Of a DNA stretch of 17,030 nucleotides, positions 1 to 7,798 are shown in pieces. The notes beneath the pieces were generated by a model, which saw nothing but the letters and a program-made list of their open reading frames with translations, was not told where the DNA came from and did not search any database. Within the stretch, counting starts at the first letter, position 1. Each line of letters starts with the position of its first letter. The position numbers were made by a program, and so were the translations under genes. This stretch comes from CAYUEQ01 sp964443805. Lineage in GTDB: Bacteria; Bacillota_I; Bacilli_A; RF39; UBA660. The DNA lies in assembly GCA_964443805.1 (NCBI GenBank), contig CAYUEQ010000018.1, positions 1-17,030 of the forward strand, written 5' to 3'.

Positions 1-546
1 ATCATATTATCTACTATATCTACTTCAATGTTTTCGGTAGATGATTTGTATTCGTCAACTATTAAATTCTTTAAAGCAAGTTCATTATGACCATAGCCAG
101 AATTAATTTTAAAATTTATTGTTACTTCATTTGAAGTTGTATTATTTAAATTTAAAATAATTGTTTTAGTTTCATTAGCAGGTATTATTCCTGCTATTGC
201 ATCAGAATTTTTTGTATATCCTATTTCTAATCCTTCGATAATTGGTTCATAATAAAGTTCATACTTTGTATCAATTTGATTAGAATTAGTAATCTTAATA
301 GTCGATGCTTTTTCTTCATTAGAAGCTAGGGAAATATTAGTACTACTTGCATTAAAATCTGCTGATGTTACTTTATATCTTAAATCCCCCCACTCTTATA
401 TTAGTTACTATTTCTTTTGATCTATTAATAAATAGTGCTCTTGTATATTGAAAAATTCCAATGAACACAATTATTAAAAGACATATTAAAAAATATGTGA
501 TTTTTATTTTAGTTGATTTAGATTGTCTTTTAAAATATTCTATCAA
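1..546 (-). pseudogene. Membrane-anchored surface-type protein, frameshifted at a G6 tract, 3' end outside window
   Basis: Unrecognised protein, described from what is visible. Reading starts at TTG (544-546) behind an AAAGGAG-type ribosome binding site at about 555-562. It gives a short basic N-terminus, one hydrophobic segment (about residues 17-33: ITYFLICLLIIVFIGIF), then an extracellular stretch ending in ...NIRVGGFKI and a TAA at 373-375. In the neighbouring frame a coherent Ser/Thr/Asn-rich sequence (RYKVTSADFNASSTNISL...) stays open from about 384 to the window edge. The frames join at six G residues (minus strand; C at 386-391). Removing one G gives a continuous NIRVGDLRYKVTSADF. The layout, one N-terminal anchor plus a beta-rich repetitive ectodomain, resembles TasA/camelysin-like or adhesin-type surface proteins, but that is inference. 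It may be a pseudogene, a phase-variable gene in the OFF state, or an assembly error. Confidence 0.7.
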
Positions 547-575
547 TTATTAAGCTCCTTTATATTATATATAAA

Positions 576-604
576 TATATATCATTTATGGGTGCTTTAT
601 TCAA
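576..604 (-). promoter_or_regulatory. Putative sigma-A promoter of the frameshifted surface gene
   Basis: On the minus strand, TTGAAT (599-604) is followed after 17 bases by TATATA (576-581), with TG one base upstream of the -10 (extended -10). It lies about 30 bases upstream of the TTG start and downstream of the ndk terminator, so the surface gene looks like its own transcription unit. The surrounding AT-rich sequence makes chance -10 matches likely. Confidence 0.4.
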
Positions 605-650
605 GAATTTTTTATCTACAATAAAAACCAATATATTCTTATTTTTCCAG

Positions 651-675
651 TTAAAAACTGTGATTCTTCACAGTT
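651..675 (-). terminator. Rho-independent terminator of ndk
   Basis: Perfect 8-bp inverted repeat AACTGTGA (656-663) / TCACAGTT (668-675) with a 4-base loop. On the minus strand it is followed by a T run (A at 653-657 on the plus strand). It begins about 10 bases past the ndk stop. Confidence 0.8.
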
Positions 676-684
676 AATATTTAT

Positions 685-1092
685 CTACTTAAAGTATTTA
701 CTAAATCTTTTTATTTCTATTTCTGCATTTTCATTACTATCTGATCCATGAATTAAATTTTCAGTAGTATTATTGGCAAAATCTCCTCTAATCGTTCCAG
801 GCTGAGCATCACTCCATTTTGTTGGTCCCATTAAGTTACGCATTCCAACAACTACATCATCCCCCTTAACAACCATTCCAATTACTGGACCTGAAGTCAT
901 AAATGAAACTATTTCTCCAAAGAAAGGTTTTTCAACTAAATGTGAGTAATGTTCTTTTAAGATATCTTCATCTAAAGTAAACATTTTCATATCTTTAATA
1001 GTGTATCCTTTATTTTCAATTCTTTCTAAAATATTACCAACTAATTTTCTTTTTATTGCATCAGGTTTTAACATAATATAAGTTCTATCCAT
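685..1092 (-). CDS. ndk: Nucleoside diphosphate kinase
   Basis: Cytosolic enzyme that moves the gamma phosphate of ATP to other (d)NDPs through a phospho-histidine, balancing NTP and dNTP pools. The 135 residues match the usual 130-150. Family marks: N-terminal RTYIMLKPDA with Lys9, the VGMRNLMGPTKWSDAQPGTIRGDFA block (about 82-106) and the active-site NLIHGSDS with His115. The usual ...GDFAVDIGRN... segment reads GDFANNTTEN, and the C-terminus is slightly basic (EIKRFSKYFK). The ATG has a good ribosome binding site (AAGGAGAG, 1098-1105) five bases upstream. An extended -10 promoter in front and a hairpin terminator behind suggest a single-gene unit. Stop is TAG. Confidence 0.97.
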   Translation of the reverse strand: MDRTYIMLKPDAIKRKLVGNILERIENKGYTIKDMKMFTLDEDILKEHYSHLVEKPFFGEIVSFMTSGPVIGMVVKGDDVVVGMRNLMGPTKWSDAQPGTIRGDFANNTTENLIHGSDSNENAEIEIKRFSKYFK

Positions 1093-1113
1093 AATATCTC
1101 TCCTTTTTTTTAA

Positions 1114-1122
1114 ATTATAACA
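1114..1122 (-). promoter_or_regulatory. Extended -10 promoter of ndk
   Basis: Minus-strand TGTTATAAT: TATAAT at 1114-1119 with TG one base upstream (TGT at 1120-1122). No good -35 hexamer is seen at the normal spacing (TTTCTT at best), which fits an extended -10 promoter. It lies in the 42-base gap between the GDPD stop and the ndk start. Confidence 0.6.
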
Positions 1123-1134
1123 TATAGAAAACTT

Positions 1135-1794
1135 TTAAGAAATATTTGTTTTTTTATCTACAATTAAATACATATCTTTAAGCAATTTCGAGTTACTAAT
1201 TATTTTATCTTCTTTTATTCCAAATGCCATTAGTTCTATGTTTCTTGTTGTAAAATATTTTATAACGCTTTTGTCAAAAGCTAATTTTTGAATTAATCCG
1301 ATAAAATCATATTCTTTATAACTTACCTCAGAATTAATTATGTTGTTAAATAAACCTACTTTAAACTTAGGGTTTAATTTAATAATTTCTTTAAGCAGTT
1401 TTGAATTAAAAGATGCTACATATATATTATTATATTTATTTAATAACTTAGTTATTTTTTTAATACTTTTTATTTTTTTGAGTTCAACGACAATAATTTT
1501 ATTTGGAAATTTATTTAGTACTGTTTTTAATTTTAATAGTTTAGAGGGATATTTATTTGTTCCAAAATTATAAATAAGCAAATCTCGATATTTATAATTA
1601 GATATAAATCCAGAACCATCACTTACCCTATTAATTATTGGATCATGTAGAACTACAAATTCATTATCTTTTGTTTCTCTTATATCTAGTTCAAACCCAG
1701 CAAAGTAATCATCCTTGTAAGCATTATAAAATGCTTTTAAGGTATTTTCTTCAACATATTGTGTTCTATAGCCGCGATGAGCAATAAACTTCAT
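1135..1794 (-). CDS. Glycerophosphodiester phosphodiesterase family protein (GDPD)
   Basis: Predicted to hydrolyse glycerophosphodiesters to glycerol-3-phosphate and an alcohol. The catalytic set of the GDPD TIM barrel is visible: His6-Arg7 (AHRGY), Glu16-Asn17 (EENT), Glu35 and Asp37 (FELDIRET) and His50-Asp51 (LHDP), followed by IVVELKK near residue 104. At 219 residues it is slightly shorter than typical bacterial UgpQ-like enzymes (about 240-250). There is no signal peptide, so it should act in the cytosol. The ribosome binding site AGGTGA (1801-1806) sits six T residues before the ATG, inside the 3' arm of a long hairpin, so translation or read-through may be controlled there. An LTA synthase family gene lies 1.7 kb away, so a role in recycling glycerophosphate or lipid head groups is possible, but the link is only proximity. 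Confidence 0.9.
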   Translation of the reverse strand: MKFIAHRGYRTQYVEENTLKAFYNAYKDDYFAGFELDIRETKDNEFVVLHDPIINRVSDGSGFISNYKYRDLLIYNFGTNKYPSKLLKLKTVLNKFPNKIIVVELKKIKSIKKITKLLNKYNNIYVASFNSKLLKEIIKLNPKFKVGLFNNIINSEVSYKEYDFIGLIQKLAFDKSVIKYFTTRNIELMAFGIKEDKIISNSKLLKDMYLIVDKKTNIS

Positions 1795-1827
1795 AAAAAA
1801 TCACCTAATAAAGTTTATTAGATGATT
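1795..1827 (-). promoter_or_regulatory. Terminator-like hairpin overlapping the GDPD ribosome binding site
   Basis: On the minus strand, AATCATCTAATAAA (1814-1827) can pair with TTTATTAGGTGATT (1799-1812) over 14 positions with one G-U pair; three or so central pairs must open to form a loop. Six T residues (1795-1800) follow, then the GDPD ATG (1792-1794). It can be read as the terminator of the upstream hemW operon, as an attenuator, or as a stem hiding the AGGTGA ribosome binding site, which lies wholly in its 3' arm. A -10-like TATAAA at 1831-1836 could place a GDPD promoter just before it. Confidence 0.6.
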
Positions 1828-1839
1828 TATTTTATATAC

Positions 1840-2349
1840 TTATCTTTTTTTCTTTTTAAACATTATAACTGCTAGAAGTAAAATTATAAAAGCACTTAAT
1901 GATGCAATAATTACTATAAGATAATTATCTTTATATATTGAATCAATTGTTTCTTCTTTTTCTTCATCAATATAATTAAAAGTGGATTGATCTTTTTCTT
2001 TGTTTACTATTATTACATATTCTTGAACATCTTCTTCTAATGTTACAGTAATTGTAATTAAGTTTTCTCCAAAATCTAAATAATTATTACCAACTATTTG
2101 TATTCTAGAATTTTCATAATATGGTTCTGCAATTATATCTAATGTTTCTATTTCTCTTGGTATGTTTAATGTATATTTATTATTCATTTGATTAAAGTTC
2201 GGAGATATCTCAAAATCCTTTATTTCTAATTTTTTTAAGTATGCTCCTTTTACTTCTCTAGTAATAATATCAGTTTCTTGTTTTACTTCAACTGCTATTA
2301 CATTTAAAGGAAAGCTTAGTAGTAATATAAATAATATTATTTTCTTCAT
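1840..2349 (-). CDS. Small secreted or membrane-anchored protein with one cadherin-like beta-sandwich domain
   Basis: Function unknown. Visible parts: an N-terminal signal peptide (KKIILFILLLSFPLNVIA, to about residue 20), one domain at about residues 37-118 (ALYLKKLEI-like start GAYLKKLEIKDFEISPNFN, NKYTLNIPREIETLDIIAEP, VGNNYLDFGENLITITVTL, EYVIIVNKE) that matches the bacterial cadherin-like beta-sandwich family (PF12733 type), an acidic linker, a C-terminal membrane helix (about 145-165) and a KKKKR tail. It is therefore a type I membrane protein with a single extracellular domain. Start: the AAGGAGG site (2356-2362) lies six bases from ATG at 2349, so that ATG is chosen over GTG at 2352, which is only three bases away. 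It follows hemW by 16 bases and is probably co-transcribed with it. Confidence 0.85.
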   Translation of the reverse strand: MKKIILFILLLSFPLNVIAVEVKQETDIITREVKGAYLKKLEIKDFEISPNFNQMNNKYTLNIPREIETLDIIAEPYYENSRIQIVGNNYLDFGENLITITVTLEEDVQEYVIIVNKEKDQSTFNYIDEEKEETIDSIYKDNYLIVIIASLSAFIILLLAVIMFKKKKR

Positions 2350-2365
2350 CACTTTCCTCCTTATC

Positions 2366-3445
2366 TTATAATAGTTTTATCAATATTTCATTCATTAAAT
2401 ATAATTTGTCTTTGGGGATATAAATATGTCCTTTTTTATATATTATTTCTTTGTTTTTAACTACTTCGTTAAAATTAAATACTTCTTGGATATGTTCTTT
2501 ATATTTTATATAAAATTCTTCGATATTAATCCCTTTAATTAATCTAAGTCCTAGCATAAGTTCATTTTCCATTGTTTCTTGCTTAGATAGAATGTTTTGA
2601 CTGTTTCTAAATTCATTATTTAAATATTTAGTCAAACTTAAGGTGTTTTCATATCTAAATCCTGATATATAACCGTGCGCACCTAGCCCAAAACCATAAT
2701 ATTCTTTATTATTCCAATACGTCATATTATGTTTGGAATGATAACCTTTTAATGAAAAATTACTTATTTCATAACGATTATATTTTTTTCTTTTTAATTT
2801 TTTAACAATATAATTGTACATTTCAACTTCTTCATCAATATTTAAAATTGGTTTTGTTATTCCTAAGATGGTATTATTTTCTATTATTAGCGAATAAGTA
2901 CTTATATGTTCTGGTTTAAGTTTTAAGATTAATTTAATATCCGTTTTTAAATCACTTAAAGTTTCTTTTGGTAGACCGTATATTAAATCTATACTTATAT
3001 TATTAAATCCTTTAGTTCTACATAAATCTATTTTATTTTTAGCATCTTTAAAATTACTTGTTCTACCCATAATTTTTAATTTAGATTTGTTAAAAGATTC
3101 AACACCAATAGATAAACGGTTTACTCCACCGTTATTTAGTATATCCAATAATTCATCATTTATATCTTCAATATTACATTCAAAAGTAAATTCATAGTTA
3201 TTTGATTTTTTAAATACTGATATAAGATCAAATAAAGTATTTAGATCTTCTTTATCCAAACAAGAAGGAGTTCCTCCCCCAATATAAATAGTTTTAATTA
3301 TTTCATCATTGTAATTATCTTCAATTTCTTCTCTAAGCGCTTTTAAATAAGGTTTTATCCATTTATCATTCTTTAACACTTTACAAAAATCGCAATAAGA
3401 GCAAATTTTACGACAAAATGGAATATGAATATAAACGCTTTCCAT
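2366..3445 (-). CDS. hemW: HemW-like radical SAM protein (heme chaperone / coproporphyrinogen III oxidase-like)
   Basis: Radical SAM protein of the HemN/HemW family. HemW binds heme and a 4Fe-4S cluster and is thought to deliver heme; genuine HemN oxidises coproporphyrinogen III. The cluster motif is HIPFCRKICSYCDFC, CxxxCxxC, with an extra Cys three residues on. Further family signs are IYIGGGTPSCL, FECNIEDI, NRLSIGVESFN, SIDLIYGLPKET, ISTYSLIIE, YEISNFS and YWNNKEYYGFGLGAHGY. The length of 359 residues suits HemW, and position beside lepA supports it (B. subtilis hemN/hemW follows lepA). Start: ATG at 3445 is preferred because the upstream GTG (3454) lies inside the ribosome binding site GAGGTGGAG. 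No other heme gene is in the window, so the real role here is uncertain. Confidence 0.9.
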   Translation of the reverse strand: MESVYIHIPFCRKICSYCDFCKVLKNDKWIKPYLKALREEIEDNYNDEIIKTIYIGGGTPSCLDKEDLNTLFDLISVFKKSNNYEFTFECNIEDINDELLDILNNGGVNRLSIGVESFNKSKLKIMGRTSNFKDAKNKIDLCRTKGFNNISIDLIYGLPKETLSDLKTDIKLILKLKPEHISTYSLIIENNTILGITKPILNIDEEVEMYNYIVKKLKRKKYNRYEISNFSLKGYHSKHNMTYWNNKEYYGFGLGAHGYISGFRYENTLSLTKYLNNEFRNSQNILSKQETMENELMLGLRLIKGINIEEFYIKYKEHIQEVFNFNEVVKNKEIIYKKGHIYIPKDKLYLMNEILIKLL

Positions 3446-3463
3446 AAACTCCACCTCAAATCA

Positions 3464-3492
3464 ATTATAAATTATTTACTTAAAAATAACAA
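3464..3492 (-). promoter_or_regulatory. Putative sigma-A promoter of hemW
   Basis: Minus-strand TTGTTA (3487-3492), 17-base spacer, TATAAT (3464-3469), about 20 bases before the hemW ATG. The -35 lies in the distal arm of the preceding gene's terminator. Confidence 0.55.
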
Positions 3493-3510
3493 CTAGTTGT
3501 AGTTGTTATT
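3482..3510 (-). terminator. Terminator overlapping the 3' end of the LTA synthase family gene
   Basis: Perfect 10-bp inverted repeat AATAACAACT (3485-3494) / AGTTGTTATT (3501-3510), 6-base loop, then a T run on the minus strand. The stem includes the last codons (Asn-Asn-Tyr-Asn) and the TAG stop at 3493-3495. Confidence 0.75.
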
Positions 3511-5562
3511 AGATGTATTACTCCCCATTTCTTTTGGTAAGTTTTCATAACTTTCTAAAGATTTAAATAAATAGTTAAAGTAATCTTTTTTTATTGTTTC
3601 ATTAGACATTCTAATCATTGTATTGATTCTTTGGTTATTAGTAATAATAAATTCATCAGTATGTTCATCAGAACCATAATAATTTATTTTACCTATTGAT
3701 GCATCATAGAAACCTAATGCACTTTGCCATGACCCATCTGCAAATATTGCTAATTCAGTGTAGTCTTCAGAGAAAATATCTTCTCCCATATACATTCTTG
3801 GATCATAGTCGACATCAAACATATTTAATATGGTTGGTAAGATGTTCATTATTGAAGTATATTTGTTTACCTTCAAATTTTGAGTCTCACTATTATAGAT
3901 AATAAATGGTGTTCGATCTTTTTCATTATTTTTTAATATTTCTGTCCCCATAACAGTAGCCAGTTCATTATCTGATAATCCATACGGATAATGATCACCA
4001 TATAATACAATTACTGTATCATCTAGAGTTTTATTTTTTTTCAATTCCTTTAGTAGATACTCTAAGCCTAAATCTAATTCTTTTAGTTTTGATAAATATC
4101 TTTTAAATGTAGAACGGTAATTAAAATCACTAAATAAATCTAAATGTTTATCACTATAAGTCATCGGTGTATATGGTCGATGAGCAGTTACAGTAGTTAG
4201 CAAAGTCATATATTTGTCTTGGTTAATAAAGTGTGGCAGAGATTTTTCCATTAATTCATAATCACTTGGAGCATCTATATAAAGTGATTTAGCTTTTATA
4301 CCTAAATCTGTAGCATTTAAATATGAATCACTCCCCATATTTTTATGAATTGTCGGACGATCATAATAATAATCAATAAAGTTATGATATGAACTTATAT
4401 TATATCCAGTATTTTTAAAAATATTAAAAAGTGATTCAGGATATATATTGTTTTTATAAACATTTGCAGTACAAGTGTTATTTATATTATATAAACTTAC
4501 TAACCCAATCATTTCATTATTTCCAGTAGAACAACTATTTCTCGGTGAATAATTATTAGTAAAAGTTATACCATTGTTATATAAATAATTTAATGTTGGA
4601 AACTGATCAATAAAATAAAAAGGAATATTATTAACTGATTCTAACATTACTACAATTAAATTTTTATCTTTAAATATACCAGTCATTTCATTTTTTTCTG
4701 TAATCTTCTTAGTAATAAAATAGTTGTTTAACATATTTAAGTTAGTATCCTCTTCATCTTCAATTAGTTTATACCAATTAGAATTATCTATATTTCTAGA
4801 ATTATCTTCTTGTATAACTATTTGATTCTTATAATCAATAATATTACCTTCAGTATTTAATAGTTTTGCTTTTATATCAATAATTCCAAATCCTAAAACT
4901 CCAAACTGATTAACAGTAATACTTTGATTATCAGGATATTTAAACAAACTTAAATTAGATACTGCTTGATATTTATTTTGCATAAAATCAATACTCAAAG
5001 TAAGTCCAAAAAGTATTCCAAAACTAAATACTGAAGTAATACCTATTAACAATTGATTTTTTAATCTCATTTTTTTCAACTCTAAATTAATGTTTAACTT
5101 TTTTTCAAATATTAAAAATGAAACTATTAATATAAAAGGAATAAACAAACTATAGTAACTTAGATTAAAATTTGAAAAGAAGTCAGTAATATATTCAGTT
5201 ACTTTATCTAATTGAGAAGAGGCATTTATTGACATATATGCTCCTATATAATTAAAAGAACCAATTTGAAAATAAGAATAAAAACATACTATAAATGTTA
5301 TTCCACCAATTAAATATTTAGTTACCTTTGGTTTTATTAAAGAAAATAAAAGTGCAAATAACAGCCCAAATATATTAGCTATTAAAAATATTCTAAATAA
5401 TGACCAAGAAAATAAAGCACTACCATTTATTATTCTAAAAATAATCTCAGTTAAAAAGAATCCGACAAATAATAAGCAATAGTTTTTAAAAAAACCACGA
5501 TATACTTTAATATCTCTAATATGATTCATAATTTTATTTTTAATTTGTTTAAGTGTGTTCAT
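3493..5562 (-). CDS. ltaS: Lipoteichoic acid synthase family protein (membrane sulfatase-fold glycerophosphotransferase)
   Basis: Probably polymerises glycerophosphate from phosphatidylglycerol onto a lipid anchor outside the membrane, making type I lipoteichoic acid. The N-terminal part has about five membrane helices (roughly 27-44, 53-77, 84-103, 138-154, 173-193, counted from the ATG at 5568). The extracellular sulfatase-type domain carries LIVVMLESVNN with Glu310, the nucleophile region SCSTGNNE with Thr348, TAHRPYTP with His463 and YGDHYPYG with Asp525-His526. About 690 residues is near the usual LtaS length (about 650). The nucleophile motif differs from the S. aureus style G-TSD-E, so substrate choice within the family is open. 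Start: the GGGAG site (5569-5573) is six bases from ATG 5562 but abuts ATG 5568, so 5562 is preferred. It sits between lepA and hemW, which adjoin in B. subtilis, and has its own promoter and terminator. Confidence 0.88.
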   Translation of the reverse strand: MNTLKQIKNKIMNHIRDIKVYRGFFKNYCLLFVGFFLTEIIFRIINGSALFSWSLFRIFLIANIFGLLFALLFSLIKPKVTKYLIGGITFIVCFYSYFQIGSFNYIGAYMSINASSQLDKVTEYITDFFSNFNLSYYSLFIPFILIVSFLIFEKKLNINLELKKMRLKNQLLIGITSVFSFGILFGLTLSIDFMQNKYQAVSNLSLFKYPDNQSITVNQFGVLGFGIIDIKAKLLNTEGNIIDYKNQIVIQEDNSRNIDNSNWYKLIEDEEDTNLNMLNNYFITKKITEKNEMTGIFKDKNLIVVMLESVNNIPFYFIDQFPTLNYLYNNGITFTNNYSPRNSCSTGNNEMIGLVSLYNINNTCTANVYKNNIYPESLFNIFKNTGYNISSYHNFIDYYYDRPTIHKNMGSDSYLNATDLGIKAKSLYIDAPSDYELMEKSLPHFINQDKYMTLLTTVTAHRPYTPMTYSDKHLDLFSDFNYRSTFKRYLSKLKELDLGLEYLLKELKKNKTLDDTVIVLYGDHYPYGLSDNELATVMGTEILKNNEKDRTPFIIYNSETQNLKVNKYTSIMNILPTILNMFDVDYDPRMYMGEDIFSEDYTELAIFADGSWQSALGFYDASIGKINYYGSDEHTDEFIITNNQRINTMIRMSNETIKKDYFNYLFKSLESYENLPKEMGSNTSNNNYN

Positions 5563-5589
5563 AATCATCTCCCAAAAGCATCGTTTAAT

Positions 5590-5619
5590 ATAATAACATA
5601 TTTTGTAGAATTTTGTCTA
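5590..5619 (-). promoter_or_regulatory. Putative promoter of the LTA synthase family gene
   Basis: Minus-strand TAGACA (5614-5619), 18-base spacer, TATTAT (5590-5595) with TG one base upstream (TGTTATTAT), the same extended -10 as at miaB. The -35 overlaps the lepA stop codon (TAG, 5617-5619). Confidence 0.5.
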
Positions 5620-7416
5620 ATTATTTTCTGACTTTAAAACTGCAAGAAATGCTTCATTTGGTATTTCTACATTCCCGACCATTTTCATCTTCTTTTTACC
5701 TTCTTTTTGTTTTTCTAATAGTTTTCTTTTTCTACTTACGTCCCCACCATAACATTTAGCTAGAACATTTTTTCTCATTGCCGAGATGTTTTCTCGAGCA
5801 ATTACTTTTGTTCCAATAGAAGCTTGAATAGGCACTTGAAACATCTGTCTTGGGATTATCTTTTTTAATGATTCAACTATTGTTTTCCCACGTTCATAAG
5901 CATTATCTTTATGAATTATTATCGCTAGGGCATCTACTACTTCTCCGTTAATTAAAATATCCATTTTAACTAATTTAGACTCTTTATATCCGATTAATTC
6001 ATAATCAAATGATGCATAACCTTTAGTAGTGCTTTTCAGTCGATCAAAAAAATCATAAACAATTTCAGATAGAGGTAATTCGTATTGAATATTAACTCTA
6101 TTATCACTTATATATTCGATTGATTTATAAACTCCCCTTTTATCTTGACATAGTTCCATAATAGGACCGATATACTCACTTGGAACAAATATATTAGTTT
6201 TAATAAAAGGTTCGCTAATACTAGCTATTTTTACTGTATCTGGCATTTTATTTGGACTATCAATAACAATTGTTTTTCCATTAGTAAGTTCAACCTCATA
6301 AATAACACTGGGACTAGTAGCAATAACATCTAAGTTATATTCACGTTCTAAGCGACTGATAATTATTTCCATATGTAATAATCCTAAAAAACCAACTCTA
6401 AAACCAAATCCTAAAGCATCACTGTTTTCTATTTCATATGTTAATGCCGCATCATTTAGTTTAAGTTTTTCCATCGCATCTTTTAATACTTCATATTTAT
6501 TTGGTTCAACTGGAAACAAACCTGAATAAACCATTGGTTTCATAGGTTTATATCCTGGTAATGCTTTGTCCGCTTGATTGTTTTCAAGGGTTATTGTATC
6601 ACCAACATGTATTTTATTAATATCTTTAATACTTGCATTAATAAAACCTACCTCACCAGCAGTTAATTCATCTTTTAGTTCCTCTAAAGGTTTATAAACA
6701 CCTAATTGAGTTACATCAAATATTCCTTCAGTTGCCATCATTTTAATCTTATCGTTTTTCTTTAATTTGCCATCTACAACTCTAACTAATGCAACTACAC
6801 CTTTATATGCATCAAAATAACTATCAAAAATTAATGCTCTAAGTGGTTTACTATCATCAGTTTCAGGTGCAGGGATTCTTGTTATTATAGCTTCAACTAG
6901 CTTATCTATTCCCTCTCCTGTTTTACCACTAGTACAAATAACTTCTTCTTCTTTAAAACCTAAGACTGTATTTAATTCTTTTTTTATTTTATCAACATCA
7001 GCATTAGGCAAATCAATTTTATTAATAACTGGAATTATCGTCAAATCATTATTCATTGCCAAATATAAATTAGCTAGGGTTTGAGCTTCAATACCTTGTG
7101 CTGCATCAATTATTAATAAAGCCCCTTCGCAAGCAGCTAGACTTCTAGATACTTCATACGAAAAATCGACATGTCCTGGCGTGTCTATTAAATTTAATAA
7201 ATAATCTTCATCTTTGTACTTAAAGTTTAATTCAACAGCATTTAATTTAATTGTGATACCACGTTCACGTTCTAAATCCATACTATCTAAAACTTGATCT
7301 TTTTTATCTCTTTCTGTTATAGCACCTGTGTATTCTAAGATACGATCTGCTAAGGTGCTCTTGCCATGATCAACATGAGCAATTATAGAAAAATTTCTAA
7401 TCTTCTTTTGTTGCAT
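5617..7416 (-). CDS. lepA: Elongation factor 4 (LepA, translational GTPase)
   Basis: Ribosome-binding GTPase that acts on stalled or mistranslocated ribosomes and in initiation or assembly. From the N-terminus: GTPase motifs G1 AHVDHGKST, switch I RERGITI, G3 DTPGHVDF and G4 NKIDLPNAD, then domain II, the EF-G-like domains (GFGFRVGFLGLLHMEII) and the LepA-specific C-terminal domain with PRQMFQVPIQASIG, KVIARENISAMRKNVLAKCYGGD and SRKRKLLEKQKEGKKKMK. The length of 599 residues is normal. Start: ATG 7416 is preferred; the GTG at 7425 belongs to the AGGTG ribosome binding site. Neighbours match the conserved spoIIP-yqxA-lepA order. A hairpin before it suggests at least partly independent transcription, though I see no clear promoter. 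Stop is TAG. Confidence 0.98.
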   Translation of the reverse strand: MQQKKIRNFSIIAHVDHGKSTLADRILEYTGAITERDKKDQVLDSMDLERERGITIKLNAVELNFKYKDEDYLLNLIDTPGHVDFSYEVSRSLAACEGALLIIDAAQGIEAQTLANLYLAMNNDLTIIPVINKIDLPNADVDKIKKELNTVLGFKEEEVICTSGKTGEGIDKLVEAIITRIPAPETDDSKPLRALIFDSYFDAYKGVVALVRVVDGKLKKNDKIKMMATEGIFDVTQLGVYKPLEELKDELTAGEVGFINASIKDINKIHVGDTITLENNQADKALPGYKPMKPMVYSGLFPVEPNKYEVLKDAMEKLKLNDAALTYEIENSDALGFGFRVGFLGLLHMEIIISRLEREYNLDVIATSPSVIYEVELTNGKTIVIDSPNKMPDTVKIASISEPFIKTNIFVPSEYIGPIMELCQDKRGVYKSIEYISDNRVNIQYELPLSEIVYDFFDRLKSTTKGYASFDYELIGYKESKLVKMDILINGEVVDALAIIIHKDNAYERGKTIVESLKKIIPRQMFQVPIQASIGTKVIARENISAMRKNVLAKCYGGDVSRKRKLLEKQKEGKKKMKMVGNVEIPNEAFLAVLKSENN

Positions 7417-7444
7417 TTTTTTCACCTGCTAATATCTTATCATA

Positions 7445-7478
7445 AAAAAGAAATTTGGTAACCAATTAAGTACCAAAT
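7445..7478 (-). terminator. Putative terminator between the small membrane protein gene and lepA
   Basis: 8-bp perfect repeat ATTTGGTA (7453-7460) / TACCAAAT (7471-7478), 10-base loop, followed on the minus strand by a T-rich TTCTTTTTT stretch. The stop codon of the upstream gene (7466-7468) is in the loop. The stem is AT-rich, so it may terminate only partly. Confidence 0.55.
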
Positions 7479-7798
7479 AATTTACCTATTACTTTTAATG
7501 CGCTAGTTATTCCTGTAGTCATAACTTTTTCAACATTATCAGAAAATTTCATACTAGCTCTTGAAACTTTATTATTATAATCTTCTTTTGTTTTTACTAA
7601 ATAATTATTGATATCAACATTTTTCCCCTCTTTAATATCTTCTTCAAATTGTTTTATCTGTTTACTTGTCATTATCGTTTTTTTATTCAATTGACTTTCA
7701 TAATATCCAGTAGAAAGTGCAATTGAAAGTCCACAAAATATGACAAAGAATGATATTAGAATAAACCAAAACCAGCCATTTCTTTTTTTATTTTTCAT
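7466..7798 (-). CDS. Small membrane protein in the YqxA position (between spoIIP and lepA)
   Basis: 110 residues, not recognised by sequence. Basic start (MKNKKRNGW), one hydrophobic helix at about 10-30 (FWFILISFFVIFCGLSIAL), then a charged, probably helical extracytoplasmic or cytoplasmic stretch and a C-terminal hydrophobic patch (ITSALKVIGKLFG). In B. subtilis the slot between spoIIP and lepA holds yqxA, a protein of about the same length (112 residues; DUF3679), so this is the positional equivalent; homology is not shown. Its ATG lies 11 bases inside the 3' end of spoIIP, with an AAGGGG ribosome binding site, so the two are translationally coupled. A role linked to SpoIIP or engulfment is suggested only by this coupling. 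Confidence 0.8.
   Translation of the reverse strand: MKNKKRNGWFWFILISFFVIFCGLSIALSTGYYESQLNKKTIMTSKQIKQFEEDIKEGKNVDINNYLVKTKEDYNNKVSRASMKFSDNVEKVMTTGITSALKVIGKLFGT

Noticed and set aside
1340..1573. Plus-strand hydrophobic reading frame within the GDPD gene
   Set aside because: Shadow of the real gene on the other strand; hydrophobicity reflects AT-rich complement, and the GDPD motifs are on the minus strand.
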